NCBI RefSeq assembly: GCF_011090385.1
Contig: NZ_SEWW01000002.1
Span: 388,501-452,500, forward strand
DNA length: 64,000 bases
Direction of reading: 5' to 3'
DNA from: Aquirufa beregesia
GTDB lineage: Bacteria; Bacteroidota; Bacteroidia; Cytophagales; Spirosomataceae
The position numbers and the translations under genes are program-made. Below, one piece after another: positions 18,114 to 25,384 of the stretch. Positions within the stretch are counted from its first letter, which is position 1. Each line of letters opens with the position of its first letter. The notes under the pieces are model-generated. The model was not told the DNA's origin. It did no database searches and saw only the letters and a list, made by a program, of their open reading frames with translations.

Positions 18114-18623
18114 TTATGATTTCTTTTTAAAAAGAGGCACCGTACTGCAAGGTTCACCAAAGAATAGGCTTTTCACCAAAGGCTGTAGTTTATGGGCAAT
18201 TTGTACATAAGCATCGGTTGGAACCGATTCTTTCGAACAGCCTTTAATCACCACTCTGGCCCCTTCTAGATCTTGAGTGACTAATTCATCAATACTTTGT
18301 TTGAACAGAATTTTCTCTAAATCTTCCAAAGTGCCAAAAACAATGGTTTTGGCATACGGACTTAGGTGAATACTTAATAGCATAAAAGCCCATGTTGGTA
18401 TAATGGCATCATTACTACACCCAACAGCCACATGTTTACCTTGATAGCTTGCCCAGTCATGTTCAGCAAGGAAATGACGAAAGTCTTTTTCTTTTAAAAC
18501 TAGCTCCATGAATAACTGTGGCTTCATGTCCAAAAAGATTCGTTCACCCGGAATTCGCATTTCTTCTAGGTCCAATTGAATTAAACCACTTTGCTTTACT
18601 CGATTGACGATTTCCTCTTCCAT
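18114..18623 (-). CDS. DUF2480 family protein
   Basis: 169 residues, cytoplasmic by appearance. The family is recognised by VNRVKQSGLIQLDLEE near the N-terminus, AVGCSNDAIIPTWAFMLL in the centre and the Cys-containing VVIKGCSKESVPTDAYVQIA. It is a Bacteroidota-restricted family without known activity. Two conserved Cys (in AVGCSND and IKGCSKE) could bind metal, which is inference. It immediately follows tsaB and closes the rpmH-rnpA-protease-tsaB run. Confidence 0.8.
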   Translation of the reverse strand: MEEEIVNRVKQSGLIQLDLEEMRIPGERIFLDMKPQLFMELVLKEKDFRHFLAEHDWASYQGKHVAVGCSNDAIIPTWAFMLLSIHLSPYAKTIVFGTLEDLEKILFKQSIDELVTQDLEGARVVIKGCSKESVPTDAYVQIAHKLQPLVKSLFFGEPCSTVPLFKKKS

Positions 18624-19318
18624 TATACTACTTTATTTCTAGGCTGAGTGCCCATGAATTCTTTCAAATAATCAGGTTCTAAGCTAACCAAATCTTGGAA
18701 GTTTTTGTTCAAATATTCTTGAAAGGCTAAAGACCCCATGAATTGTGCTTCAGGAAATAATGGTTCTTTAACAAATTGAACATCAGGATGCTGGCAGATG
18801 CTTTGCCATTTTTCTGCACCATTACCAAAGGTAATTAAAAGCGTTTCTTGTAATTCAGCAAAGGAATGTTCATCCAAAATGACGGCTTTTGAAGCTTGTA
18901 CCTCTTGCAAATCGTCTAGTTCATAGCAGGCCGCATAAACCTCCATTCTTCGGGCATCTAGCATAGGAAGTAGTCGGACTTGAGAATTGCTCCTTTGGGT
19001 CTGACGGAAACCTTGGGCTAATATTTTTAAAGTAGGTAGTGCTATTAATGGTATGTCCAATCCAAAACATAATCCTTTGGCTGTTGCTAAACCAATTCTT
19101 AAACCGGTATAAGAACCTGGTCCCATAGAAACAGCTATGGCTTCTACATGGGATAAATTCAATCCATTTTCTTGTAATAGTGATTCAATTAAAACCGTTA
19201 ATTGTTTGGAATGACCACCCTCTTCTACAATTAATTTTTGAGCTACTAACTCTCCGTTTTGATGGATCGCCACGGAACATGTAGGGGTAGAAGTTTCTAT
19301 ACTAAGAATCAAATTCAT
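18623..19318 (-). CDS. tsaB: tRNA t6A biosynthesis protein TsaB
   Basis: 231 residues from the ATG at 19318 (MNLILSIETSTPTCSVA). TsaB is an ASKHA-fold pseudo-enzyme partner of TsaD needed for the N6-threonylcarbamoyl modification of ANN-decoding tRNAs. Diagnostic segments are ILSIETST, GGHSKQL and VSMGPGSYTGLRIGLATAKGL. The start is one base after the stop of the S41 protease gene and the stop overlaps the start of DUF2480, so translation is probably coupled. The longer frame from 19363 would overlap the protease and is not needed. Confidence 0.92.
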   Translation of the reverse strand: MNLILSIETSTPTCSVAIHQNGELVAQKLIVEEGGHSKQLTVLIESLLQENGLNLSHVEAIAVSMGPGSYTGLRIGLATAKGLCFGLDIPLIALPTLKILAQGFRQTQRSNSQVRLLPMLDARRMEVYAACYELDDLQEVQASKAVILDEHSFAELQETLLITFGNGAEKWQSICQHPDVQFVKEPLFPEAQFMGSLAFQEYLNKNFQDLVSLEPDYLKEFMGTQPRNKVV

Positions 19319-19319
19319 A

Positions 19320-20990
19320 TTATTTTCCTGCCAAAATCGATTGAAAACGATTATTCTGTTCAAATAATTTTAAAGCTTCGCGAATGGAAGGGTCCTTAGA
19401 AAAAGACCATTCATTCATACCTTTTTGTAGGTAATAATGTTGGACAATCTCCTGTTCCAATAAAGTACTTATGTCTGATTGGTAGGCCGTCAATTCACGG
19501 TCTATATTGGAAGACCAATCTTTTCTAAAATTCTGAAGTGCGGGTTCCATGCTAGCGTAGGATTTGTCCTTTTTGGCTAATTCACTGATCACATGGAATT
19601 GCTTCTCAATCTGACTTTCAAATTTGAAATTTTGTTTTTTCAACCAAGTACAAAAGGCTTGATATTCGCTTGGACTTAAACTGAAATGTTTCGCTGCTGA
19701 AATACTTGGATGTGTACTCCGGAAATAACAAGCATACAAGAATATCATGTGTTGCTTTTGGAGGGCATTGGTAAATGGCGAAGTACTGATTTTGTCCACC
19801 GTGATATCTGGAGTAATTCCACCTCCATCCACCACTTTACGGTGATTTTTGGTGAAAAATGTTTTACTATTTGAATCTTTTAAGGCCACTGCACTGCCAT
19901 CCGGATTTCGATGTTGGTAGTCTATGGCTTGGATGCAACGACCGCTCGGAATATAATATTTAGCCGTGGTGATCTTCATTTTGGTTCTGAAAGGTAAATC
20001 TCGAGTTACTTGAACAAGACCTTTTCCAAAGCTTTTTTGACCAATTAAAACAGCCCGGTCATAATCTTGCATCACACCGGCTACAATTTCGGAGGCAGAA
20101 GCAGAATGATTATTGATCAAAATGATTAAGGGTAATTCAGGCTCCGTGCTCGGGTTGAGGGCATTGTACGTTTTATTCCATTCTTCCACTTTTCCACGAG
20201 TTGAAACCACTTCTGAGTCTTTAGGCAGGAATAAATTGCAAATGTCAACCGCCTGGGTCAACAGTCCACCAGGGTTTTCTCTCAAGTCCAAGATTAGTTT
20301 TTTCATACCCGCTTGCTTCAAGCTTTGCAAAGCATTTTTTAATTCTTTGGCCGCGGACGCATTAAAATCTTCTAATAAAATATACCCAACTCCTGATTGA
20401 ATAATACCTGAATAAACGACATTTTTGATTTGAACTGTCTCTCGACTGACACTTATTTCTTGCGAAGTACTTTGGCCATTTTTTAAAACCTTGACTTGAA
20501 TTTTTGTTCCAGCCTGTCCTCGCAACAGTTTAGAGGGATCGGCCTCAGGCTTGTCAGAAAGAGCGATACCATTTACTGCTATGATTTGATCCCCAATGCC
20601 CAACCCTGCTTTTAATGCGGGGCTATTTTCTTCAATGAAGGAGATGCGAAAAGTTTGATTGATTTCCGCAAGAATGATACCAATTCCTTGGTATTTTCCA
20701 GTAGTCATGGTTAAAAAATCCTCTAATTCATCTTCAGGATAGAAGACAGTATACGGGTCAAAGCTTTTTAGTAAGGCATCTATGGAAGTCTTTACTGCTT
20801 GATTAGGATTCACCTCATCCACATAAAACTTATTCAATTCCTTGAAAACAGAAGCGTAGATATCTAGGTTTTTGGCAATTTCAAAGAAACGATCTCCGGG
20901 GGTGCTAAATGCTAAGATGCATACGATACTGATTCCTGAAAGGGAGGCAATGAGCCATTTTTTAATGGACTTAGGAGATTTTTGTGGCAT
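19320..20990 (-). CDS. S41 C-terminal processing peptidase (CtpA/Prc type)
   Basis: 556 residues from the ATG at 20990. An N-terminal signal/anchor (KKWLIASLSGISIVCILAF) puts it in the periplasm. A PDZ domain follows (GIGIILAE...LKAGLGIGDQIIAVNG, about residues 95-175), then the peptidase core with LDLRENPGG, the catalytic Ser in NNHSASASEIVAG and the catalytic Lys in GQKSFGKGLVQ. Such proteases trim or degrade proteins from their C-termini. The start overlaps the end of rnpA by 20 bases; tsaB follows. The C-terminal 150 residues are a helical extension common in Bacteroidota members. Confidence 0.93.
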   Translation of the reverse strand: MPQKSPKSIKKWLIASLSGISIVCILAFSTPGDRFFEIAKNLDIYASVFKELNKFYVDEVNPNQAVKTSIDALLKSFDPYTVFYPEDELEDFLTMTTGKYQGIGIILAEINQTFRISFIEENSPALKAGLGIGDQIIAVNGIALSDKPEADPSKLLRGQAGTKIQVKVLKNGQSTSQEISVSRETVQIKNVVYSGIIQSGVGYILLEDFNASAAKELKNALQSLKQAGMKKLILDLRENPGGLLTQAVDICNLFLPKDSEVVSTRGKVEEWNKTYNALNPSTEPELPLIILINNHSASASEIVAGVMQDYDRAVLIGQKSFGKGLVQVTRDLPFRTKMKITTAKYYIPSGRCIQAIDYQHRNPDGSAVALKDSNSKTFFTKNHRKVVDGGGITPDITVDKISTSPFTNALQKQHMIFLYACYFRSTHPSISAAKHFSLSPSEYQAFCTWLKKQNFKFESQIEKQFHVISELAKKDKSYASMEPALQNFRKDWSSNIDRELTAYQSDISTLLEQEIVQHYYLQKGMNEWSFSKDPSIREALKLFEQNNRFQSILAGK

Positions 20991-21375
20991 CTTTTTTGGT
21001 ATTGCTAAATTCTTGCAAGACTTGCTGCATTTTCTTATTAATCCGATCAAAAGGCTCAATTGTAGAAGCAATATAAACAAAAGCCAGAAAATCTGGTAAT
21101 TTCTCTTTCCCTTCTCCTAGATGAGAGGCTTTGTTCAGTCGATAAGCCTCTCGGATTCTTCTTTTGATGAGGTTCCTATCTACCGCTTTTTTAAACTTAC
21201 GCTTAGGAACAGAAATGAGAATTTGAGGAAATTCCAATGGCTGTGGGCCAAATTGATATAAAACTCGAAAAGGATAGACAAACCGTTGTGCTACGATTTG
21301 ACTATCCTTTTGGAATAGTGAATCTATGATTTTGACTTGCGTAAGCCGCTCGGATTTTTGAAAAGTAAACTTCAC
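20971..21375 (-). CDS. rnpA: Ribonuclease P protein component
   Basis: About 134 residues from a GTG at 21375, giving MKFTFQKSERLTQVK, which matches the usual RnpA N-terminus; a TTG at 21396 is an alternative. The RNR signature is present as VDRNLIKRRIREAYRLNK. The protein binds RNase P RNA and helps mature tRNA 5' ends. It follows rpmH, the classic rpmH-rnpA order, but there is no dnaA or yidC beside it here. The 3' end overlaps the protease gene. Confidence 0.9.
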   Translation of the reverse strand: MKFTFQKSERLTQVKIIDSLFQKDSQIVAQRFVYPFRVLYQFGPQPLEFPQILISVPKRKFKKAVDRNLIKRRIREAYRLNKASHLGEGKEKLPDFLAFVYIASTIEPFDRINKKMQQVLQEFSNTKKDATKIS

Positions 21376-21435
21376 GTCATGAAACTTGTTGTACAACTAA
21401 GCTAACCTGAAATCTTCTTTCCTAAGATCTAAGGC

Positions 21436-21591
21436 TTATTTTCCTCTCTTCTCGTCAGAAACTGAAAGTTTGTGACGACCTTTAGCGCGACGTGCTGTTA
21501 ACACACGACGACCATTAGCTGTAGACATACGCTCACGGAATCCGTGCTTATTTTTTCTTTTTTTAACCGAAGGTTGAAAAGTTCTTTTCAT
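21436..21591 (-). CDS. rpmH: Ribosomal protein L34
   Basis: 51 residues: [20 protein letters not shown], then [20 protein letters not shown], ending [11 protein letters not shown]. This is a clear L34, a small basic protein of the large ribosomal subunit. It is the first gene of the run rpmH-rnpA-S41-tsaB-DUF2480 and has a near-perfect promoter upstream. The stop is TAA at 21438-21436. Confidence 0.97.
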   Translation of the reverse strand: MKRTFQPSVKKRKNKHGFRERMSTANGRRVLTARRAKGRHKLSVSDEKRGK

Positions 21592-21635
21592 TTCTTTAAC
21601 ATTTACATATTCGAAACTGATTCGAATTGGGTTTG

Positions 21636-21665
21636 CAAAGGTACAAAAAAAATATTTTTAACAAA
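21636..21665 (-). promoter_or_regulatory. rpmH promoter
   Basis: On the minus strand, TTTG at 21665-21662, an 18-nt spacer and TACCTTTG at 21643-21636, about 45 bases before rpmH. A very good match to the Bacteroidota housekeeping consensus. Confidence 0.8.
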
Positions 21666-21919
21666 GCATTCGGTTTAAAAAATTAGAAAGAGTTTTTGAG
21701 TAGAGGGGCTGATGTATGTTTTATGAGCAAATAGATACAGAGATTAATGCCAAATGACCCAAAACCTCAGCTCACCCATGATATGTTTAGGAGAAATGTT
21801 ATATTTGAGTTTACGCTGTGCAGTAGCGTCATTGCAACCATTGTTAGGTAGAGTTATCGCTATTATGTAGAGGGTATATATTAGTTATAGCTAAACTTTA
21901 AATGAAATCAGTTTAAAAT
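21666..21919. other. Non-coding AT-rich gap
   Basis: Between the rpmH promoter and the glycosylase-like gene there is no credible reading frame. Short stretches look like decayed sequence, but nothing is identifiable. It marks the left border of the probable accessory segment. Confidence 0.4.
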
Positions 21920-22627
21920 ATGGAAATTAAAGTAAATCATCAAAGTATTGAGGGAAATTGGATTAATCCTAATTCAATTAAAAATCCTCAGACTCTTGTA
22001 TTAGGATCCTTTAACCCTTTTGAAAACCATTCTAAGTTAGTTGACTACTATTATGGTAGAAGTTCAAACCATTTTTGGAGGACCATAGCAATTAGCATCA
22101 ATAAAAATGAAGATTATTTCTTTCAAAAGGGATCAGGATTTCAACGAAAAAAAGAAATCATGGATGATAGATTTTGCTGTCTTGACGTTATTAATTCAAT
22201 CACTTTTTCCGCAACGAACAAACAAGTATTAGATTCTTATTTAAAAAAAGAAATATATTTCAATTTTAAAGACCAAAAAATATGGGCAGGATATACAGAT
22301 TTTCAAAGAAAGGATAGAATACATCTTGTAAGAGAATATAATCAGAGTATTTTAGAATTTTTAAAAGAAAATAATTCAATAAAAAGGATTATTCACACTA
22401 TGGGAGCAAACAGAGTTAACTCCAAAGGAGTTAAGCCAAGGGAAAAAAGACTAAATAATTATGGATTTGATGACTTTTTTAATGAACTAAAATCAATCTG
22501 CAATAAAAAGCAAATTACTATAAACTATGAATCATGGAGCCCAAGTGATTATGCGATTAAAAGGGGTAGCACTCCTAAGGGGAACCTCAAGAATTGGCTA
22601 GAATTAAATTTATATTTGACAGATTAG
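21920..22627 (+). CDS. Uracil/hypoxanthine-DNA glycosylase superfamily-like protein
   Basis: 235 residues. TLVLGSFNPFENHS near residue 30 looks like motif 1 of the UDG fold, followed by LVDYYYGRSSNHFWRTIA, which resembles the Y-Y-x-x-P/R-x-N-x-FW motif of the Mug and hypoxanthine (HDG) families. Near the C-terminus ESWSPSDYA resembles motif 2 (SPS). The usual catalytic Asp or Asn after motif 1 is not obvious, so enzymatic activity is uncertain. Codons are very A/T-rich and Lys/Asn-heavy compared with flanking housekeeping genes, which suggests acquired DNA. It is alone, with a terminator-like hairpin downstream. Confidence 0.6.
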   Translation: MEIKVNHQSIEGNWINPNSIKNPQTLVLGSFNPFENHSKLVDYYYGRSSNHFWRTIAISINKNEDYFFQKGSGFQRKKEIMDDRFCCLDVINSITFSATNKQVLDSYLKKEIYFNFKDQKIWAGYTDFQRKDRIHLVREYNQSILEFLKENNSIKRIIHTMGANRVNSKGVKPREKRLNNYGFDDFFNELKSICNKKQITINYESWSPSDYAIKRGSTPKGNLKNWLELNLYLTD

Positions 22628-22676
22628 AAAACCAATTCCGCTGTTCCACACATTCTAAAGGATCAAGTAGAACCAA

Positions 22677-22716
22677 AGATTTACCAAATCTTCAAATTTG
22701 ACAAATCTGTTTTTTT
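22677..22716 (+). terminator. Terminator-like hairpin after the glycosylase-like gene
   Basis: AGATTT and AAATCT outer arms and CAAAT/ATTTG inner arms, with a 2x2 internal loop, are followed by GTTTTTTT. The arm sequence recurs in the palindrome at 58052-58084. Confidence 0.6.
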
Positions 22717-22924
22717 GATAAAAAGAGTCAGGTTTTTTTTATCAGTTAATCGATACAAATAATTCATTTTATCATAATTGAGAAGTAAACAAACCGCTAA
22801 TTTGCTATTGAACAAGTTTTGCCTTTTAGTTAGATTCGTTGAAACGAAAAAATGTTGTTATTTTCATGGTATTAAATGCTATTAAACTGTTTGTTTCATC
22901 TGAGAGAAAATCCCCAAGATAGTT
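22717..22924. other. Non-coding AT-rich gap
   Basis: No reading frame, RNA gene or clear promoter recognised between the hairpin and the next gene. Confidence 0.35.
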
Positions 22925-23773
22925 GTGAAAACACCTGACGGCATAGAAGAAATTATTTCATCTCGGAACAGCTCCCCAGAAGAAGATTTTTTGGGATATT
23001 CCCCTAATGAAATGGAGTATTTACTTTATGATGCATTAGGAGAAAATTCACCTGTTCAATTTCTTGATGATATTGATGATCGTACTCTAAATAAAATGCC
23101 CCTTTTTCGAATTGTGGAAGCATATATAAAAATCATTCAACGGGAAAAGCAAATTAAATTAACGCCACTGGGAGCCTTGCCCCGGAAGGTAATCACAGAA
23201 CTTTATGATTTACGATTTTTACTGGACGATTTTATTGAAATCGGTTTATACAAGTTGTGGAAAGAGGAAGATTGTATTTCTATAAGAAGTGCAAGGCTAA
23301 CCGCAGAATTGGCGGGGCTAGTTAGAAAAACAAATGGGAAATTGTCTCTGACTAAAGTGGCAATTAAATTATTAGAGACGAATAATCGGCAACAATTATT
23401 TCAATTTTTTTTTAAAGCTTTTGTTAATAAGTTTCCATGGAGCTATAATGATGGTTATCCAGAAGTGCCAGTTGGACAATTTGGTTGGGCATTTTCAGTT
23501 ATTTTACTCGGCAAGTTTGGCAATGAGGTTCAAACCGGTAAGTTTTATGCAGATCTTTATGGTAAAGCTTTTCCGAATCTGTATACATTTTTTCAAGATG
23601 ATTCTTCCAATGAAGATAGGCAGTTTAATCGTTGTTATTCTATTAGAACCTTCAATCGTTTTATGCTTTGGTTTGGATTTATAACCATGGAGAAAAAAGA
23701 GATAATCAGCACATGCAATGAGCCAATTCAAAGTACATACATTTTATCCAGTGTATTTAAAATTACAAGTTAA
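22925..23773 (+). CDS. Conserved hypothetical protein
   Basis: 282 residues, apparently cytoplasmic and helical. It opens with an acidic N-terminus (EEDFLGYSPNEMEYLLYD). The core is KLTPLGALPRKVITELYDLR and, later, KLSLTKVAIKLLE, which look like two winged-helix-type segments. The C-terminal half has PWSYNDGYPEVPVGQFGWAFS. I recall similar stand-alone proteins in Bacteroidota and Firmicutes but cannot name the family. There is no catalytic motif, signal peptide or membrane segment. It begins at GTG 22925. It lies alone in the AT-rich accessory stretch between the glycosylase-like gene and a glycosyltransferase. Confidence 0.6.
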   Translation: MKTPDGIEEIISSRNSSPEEDFLGYSPNEMEYLLYDALGENSPVQFLDDIDDRTLNKMPLFRIVEAYIKIIQREKQIKLTPLGALPRKVITELYDLRFLLDDFIEIGLYKLWKEEDCISIRSARLTAELAGLVRKTNGKLSLTKVAIKLLETNNRQQLFQFFFKAFVNKFPWSYNDGYPEVPVGQFGWAFSVILLGKFGNEVQTGKFYADLYGKAFPNLYTFFQDDSSNEDRQFNRCYSIRTFNRFMLWFGFITMEKKEIISTCNEPIQSTYILSSVFKITS

Positions 23774-23955
23774 GAATTCACAATATGCCATGTATTAATT
23801 TCTTGCTGATTACCCTATTACTCTAAATCAGGTTGAAATAAATAAATGGATGAACCTCCATACGATTAAATTGATTCATTTCTGGTAGTGGCTTGAATAA
23901 ATTCCGATTATTCTCTCCCCAATCCCAATTATTCCCAATTTCTTCCGACAATCTC

Positions 23956-23963
23956 TATCTTTG
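23956..23963 (+). promoter_or_regulatory. -7 element of the glycosyltransferase gene
   Basis: TATCTTTG nine bases before the ATG at 23972. It overlaps the alternative GTG start at 23963, which therefore cannot be used, and implies a near-leaderless mRNA. Confidence 0.55.
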
Positions 23964-23971
23964 TGAAATCT

Positions 23972-24748
23972 ATGAATTCACCTAAGGTTTCCATCATTAC
24001 CGTTTGTTATCAGTCTGCGGCTACACTCCGACAAACCATCGAGAGTGTACTAGCTCAAGATTATCCTAATCTAGAATATTGGGTTATTGATGGCGGTTCC
24101 AAAGATGACAGCCTCTCCATTTTAAAGGACTACGAAGGTCGAATTTATTACATTTCAGAAAAAGATCAAGGCATATACGACGCCATGAATAAAGGCTTGG
24201 CGCGCGTATCGGGAGATATTATCGGTATGATTGGATCAGATGATTTTTATCCTGCTAACGATATTATTTCCTCTGTAGTTACTCGTTTTCAAGAAAAAGG
24301 CACGGACACAGTATATGGGGATATTCAGTTTGTGGATCCAATCAGTGGAGCTTTAGTTCGGTTTTGGTCGGCTGGTGAATATCAACGCAACAATTGGCTT
24401 TGGGGTTGGATGCCTCCGCATTTGTCCTTTTATGCCAAAAAATCGGTATATGATGAAATTGGGCCTTTTCGGACCGACTTCACTTGTGCCGGCGACTATG
24501 ATTGGATGTTACGAGCTTTATATAAAGCCAAAAAAACGGCAGCATATTTGCCCAAAACGCTCATGACCATGCGCAATGGAGGTACTAGTACAGCCTCTTG
24601 GAAGCATCGGTTGGTGGCTAATCGGGAAGATCGACAAGCCTGGAAAGACAATGGACTTCAACCTTACTTTTTTACTTTATTCCTAAAGCCCGTTCGAAAG
24701 ATTTTTCAATTGTTCAATTCAGAGAAAAAAGCAGGTAGAGAATTGTAA
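23972..24748 (+). CDS. Glycosyltransferase family 2
   Basis: 258 residues from ATG 23972. GT-A fold signatures: VSIITVCYQSAATLRQTIES at the N-terminus, VIDGGSKDDS, the sugar-nucleotide/metal motif MIGSDDFYPAND, and ACAGDYDWMLRALYKAKK-like acceptor-site sequence (here TCAGDYDWMLRA). It lacks membrane helices, so it probably acts at the cytoplasmic face on polysaccharide or glycan precursors. There are no other glycan genes beside it, so the product is unknown. A bidirectional terminator lies downstream. Confidence 0.88.
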   Translation: MNSPKVSIITVCYQSAATLRQTIESVLAQDYPNLEYWVIDGGSKDDSLSILKDYEGRIYYISEKDQGIYDAMNKGLARVSGDIIGMIGSDDFYPANDIISSVVTRFQEKGTDTVYGDIQFVDPISGALVRFWSAGEYQRNNWLWGWMPPHLSFYAKKSVYDEIGPFRTDFTCAGDYDWMLRALYKAKKTAAYLPKTLMTMRNGGTSTASWKHRLVANREDRQAWKDNGLQPYFFTLFLKPVRKIFQLFNSEKKAGREL

Positions 24749-24750
24749 GT

Positions 24751-24837
24751 TATAATTTATAAATTATAGAAATGTGTATTATTTTTGAAAATGAAATGGC
24801 CTGTACAATCATTCATAATTTATCATTTATAAATTAT
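24751..24837. repeat. Pair of AT-only palindromes
   Basis: TATAATTTATAAATTATA (24751-24768) is a perfect 18-base palindrome. ATAATTTAT and ATAAATTAT arms recur around a 5-base spacer at 24815-24837. They lie between the glycosyltransferase stop and the shared terminator. Confidence 0.65.
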
Positions 24838-24843
24838 AATTAT

Positions 24844-24881
24844 AAAAAAAGGTCTTTGCATTGCTACAAAGACCTTTTTTT
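24844..24881. terminator. Bidirectional terminator
   Basis: AGGTCTTTG and CAAAGACCT arms around a 9-base loop, with A-runs on the left and T-runs on the right, so it can end both the glycosyltransferase (plus) and rpsJ (minus) transcripts. Confidence 0.85.
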
Positions 24882-24897
24882 GTGGAATTCGAAATCA

Positions 24898-25203
24898 TTA
24901 AACTTTGATTTCAACATCAACTCCTGATGGTAATTCCAATTTCATCAACGCGTCCACAGTCTTAGCTGAAGAAGAGAAAATGTCAATTAAACGCTTGTAA
25001 GTGCATAACTGGAATTGCTCACGCGCTTTTTTGTTCACGTGTGGTGAACGCAAAACAGTGAATTTCTCAATCTTAGTAGGAAGTGGGATAGGGCCAGAAA
25101 CAACTGCTCCTGTAGCTTTAACCGCCTTAACGATTTTTTCAGCTGACTTGTCAACCAATGAATGGTCGAAAGATTTCAACTTGATGCGAATTTTTTGATT
25201 CAT
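24898..25203 (-). CDS. rpsJ: Ribosomal protein S10 (NusE)
   Basis: 101 residues starting [20 protein letters not shown] and containing [20 protein letters not shown] and [11 protein letters not shown], all diagnostic of S10. It is part of the 30S head and also acts as NusE in antitermination. The longer frame to 25260 runs through the promoter. It is monocistronic here, whereas S10 normally sits in the S10 operon or after fusA in the str operon. The rpsL-rpsG pair is 34 kb away and fusA is absent from the window. Confidence 0.97.
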   Translation of the reverse strand: MNQKIRIKLKSFDHSLVDKSAEKIVKAVKATGAVVSGPIPLPTKIEKFTVLRSPHVNKKAREQFQLCTYKRLIDIFSSSAKTVDALMKLELPSGVDVEIKV

Positions 25204-25271
25204 GTTGTTTGGTTCATTAAGTGAATAGGAAGCGAAAGAACCATTTACTCCGTTCCCCATAATATTCTTCG

Positions 25272-25302
25272 CAAAGGTAAGTCAAATTTTTAAACTAGCC
25301 AA
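25272..25302 (-). promoter_or_regulatory. rpsJ promoter
   Basis: TTG at 25302-25300, a 20-nt spacer and TACCTTTG at 25279-25272 on the minus strand, about 70 bases before the S10 ATG. Confidence 0.65.
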
Positions 25303-25384
25303 GAGAGGTTAATGTAGAATGTAAAGTGTAGAATTAAGAATGAATGGAAGCAAAATCTATTCTAAATTCTTCATTCTATATTGA

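Noticed and set aside
20805..21665. Replication origin near rpmH-rnpA
   Set aside because: No dnaA or cluster of DnaA boxes; a single CATCCACA-like word lies inside the protease gene.
21700..21919. Integron attC or riboswitch in the gap after rpmH
   Set aside because: No paired R/L boxes, integrase or known riboswitch core could be recognised.
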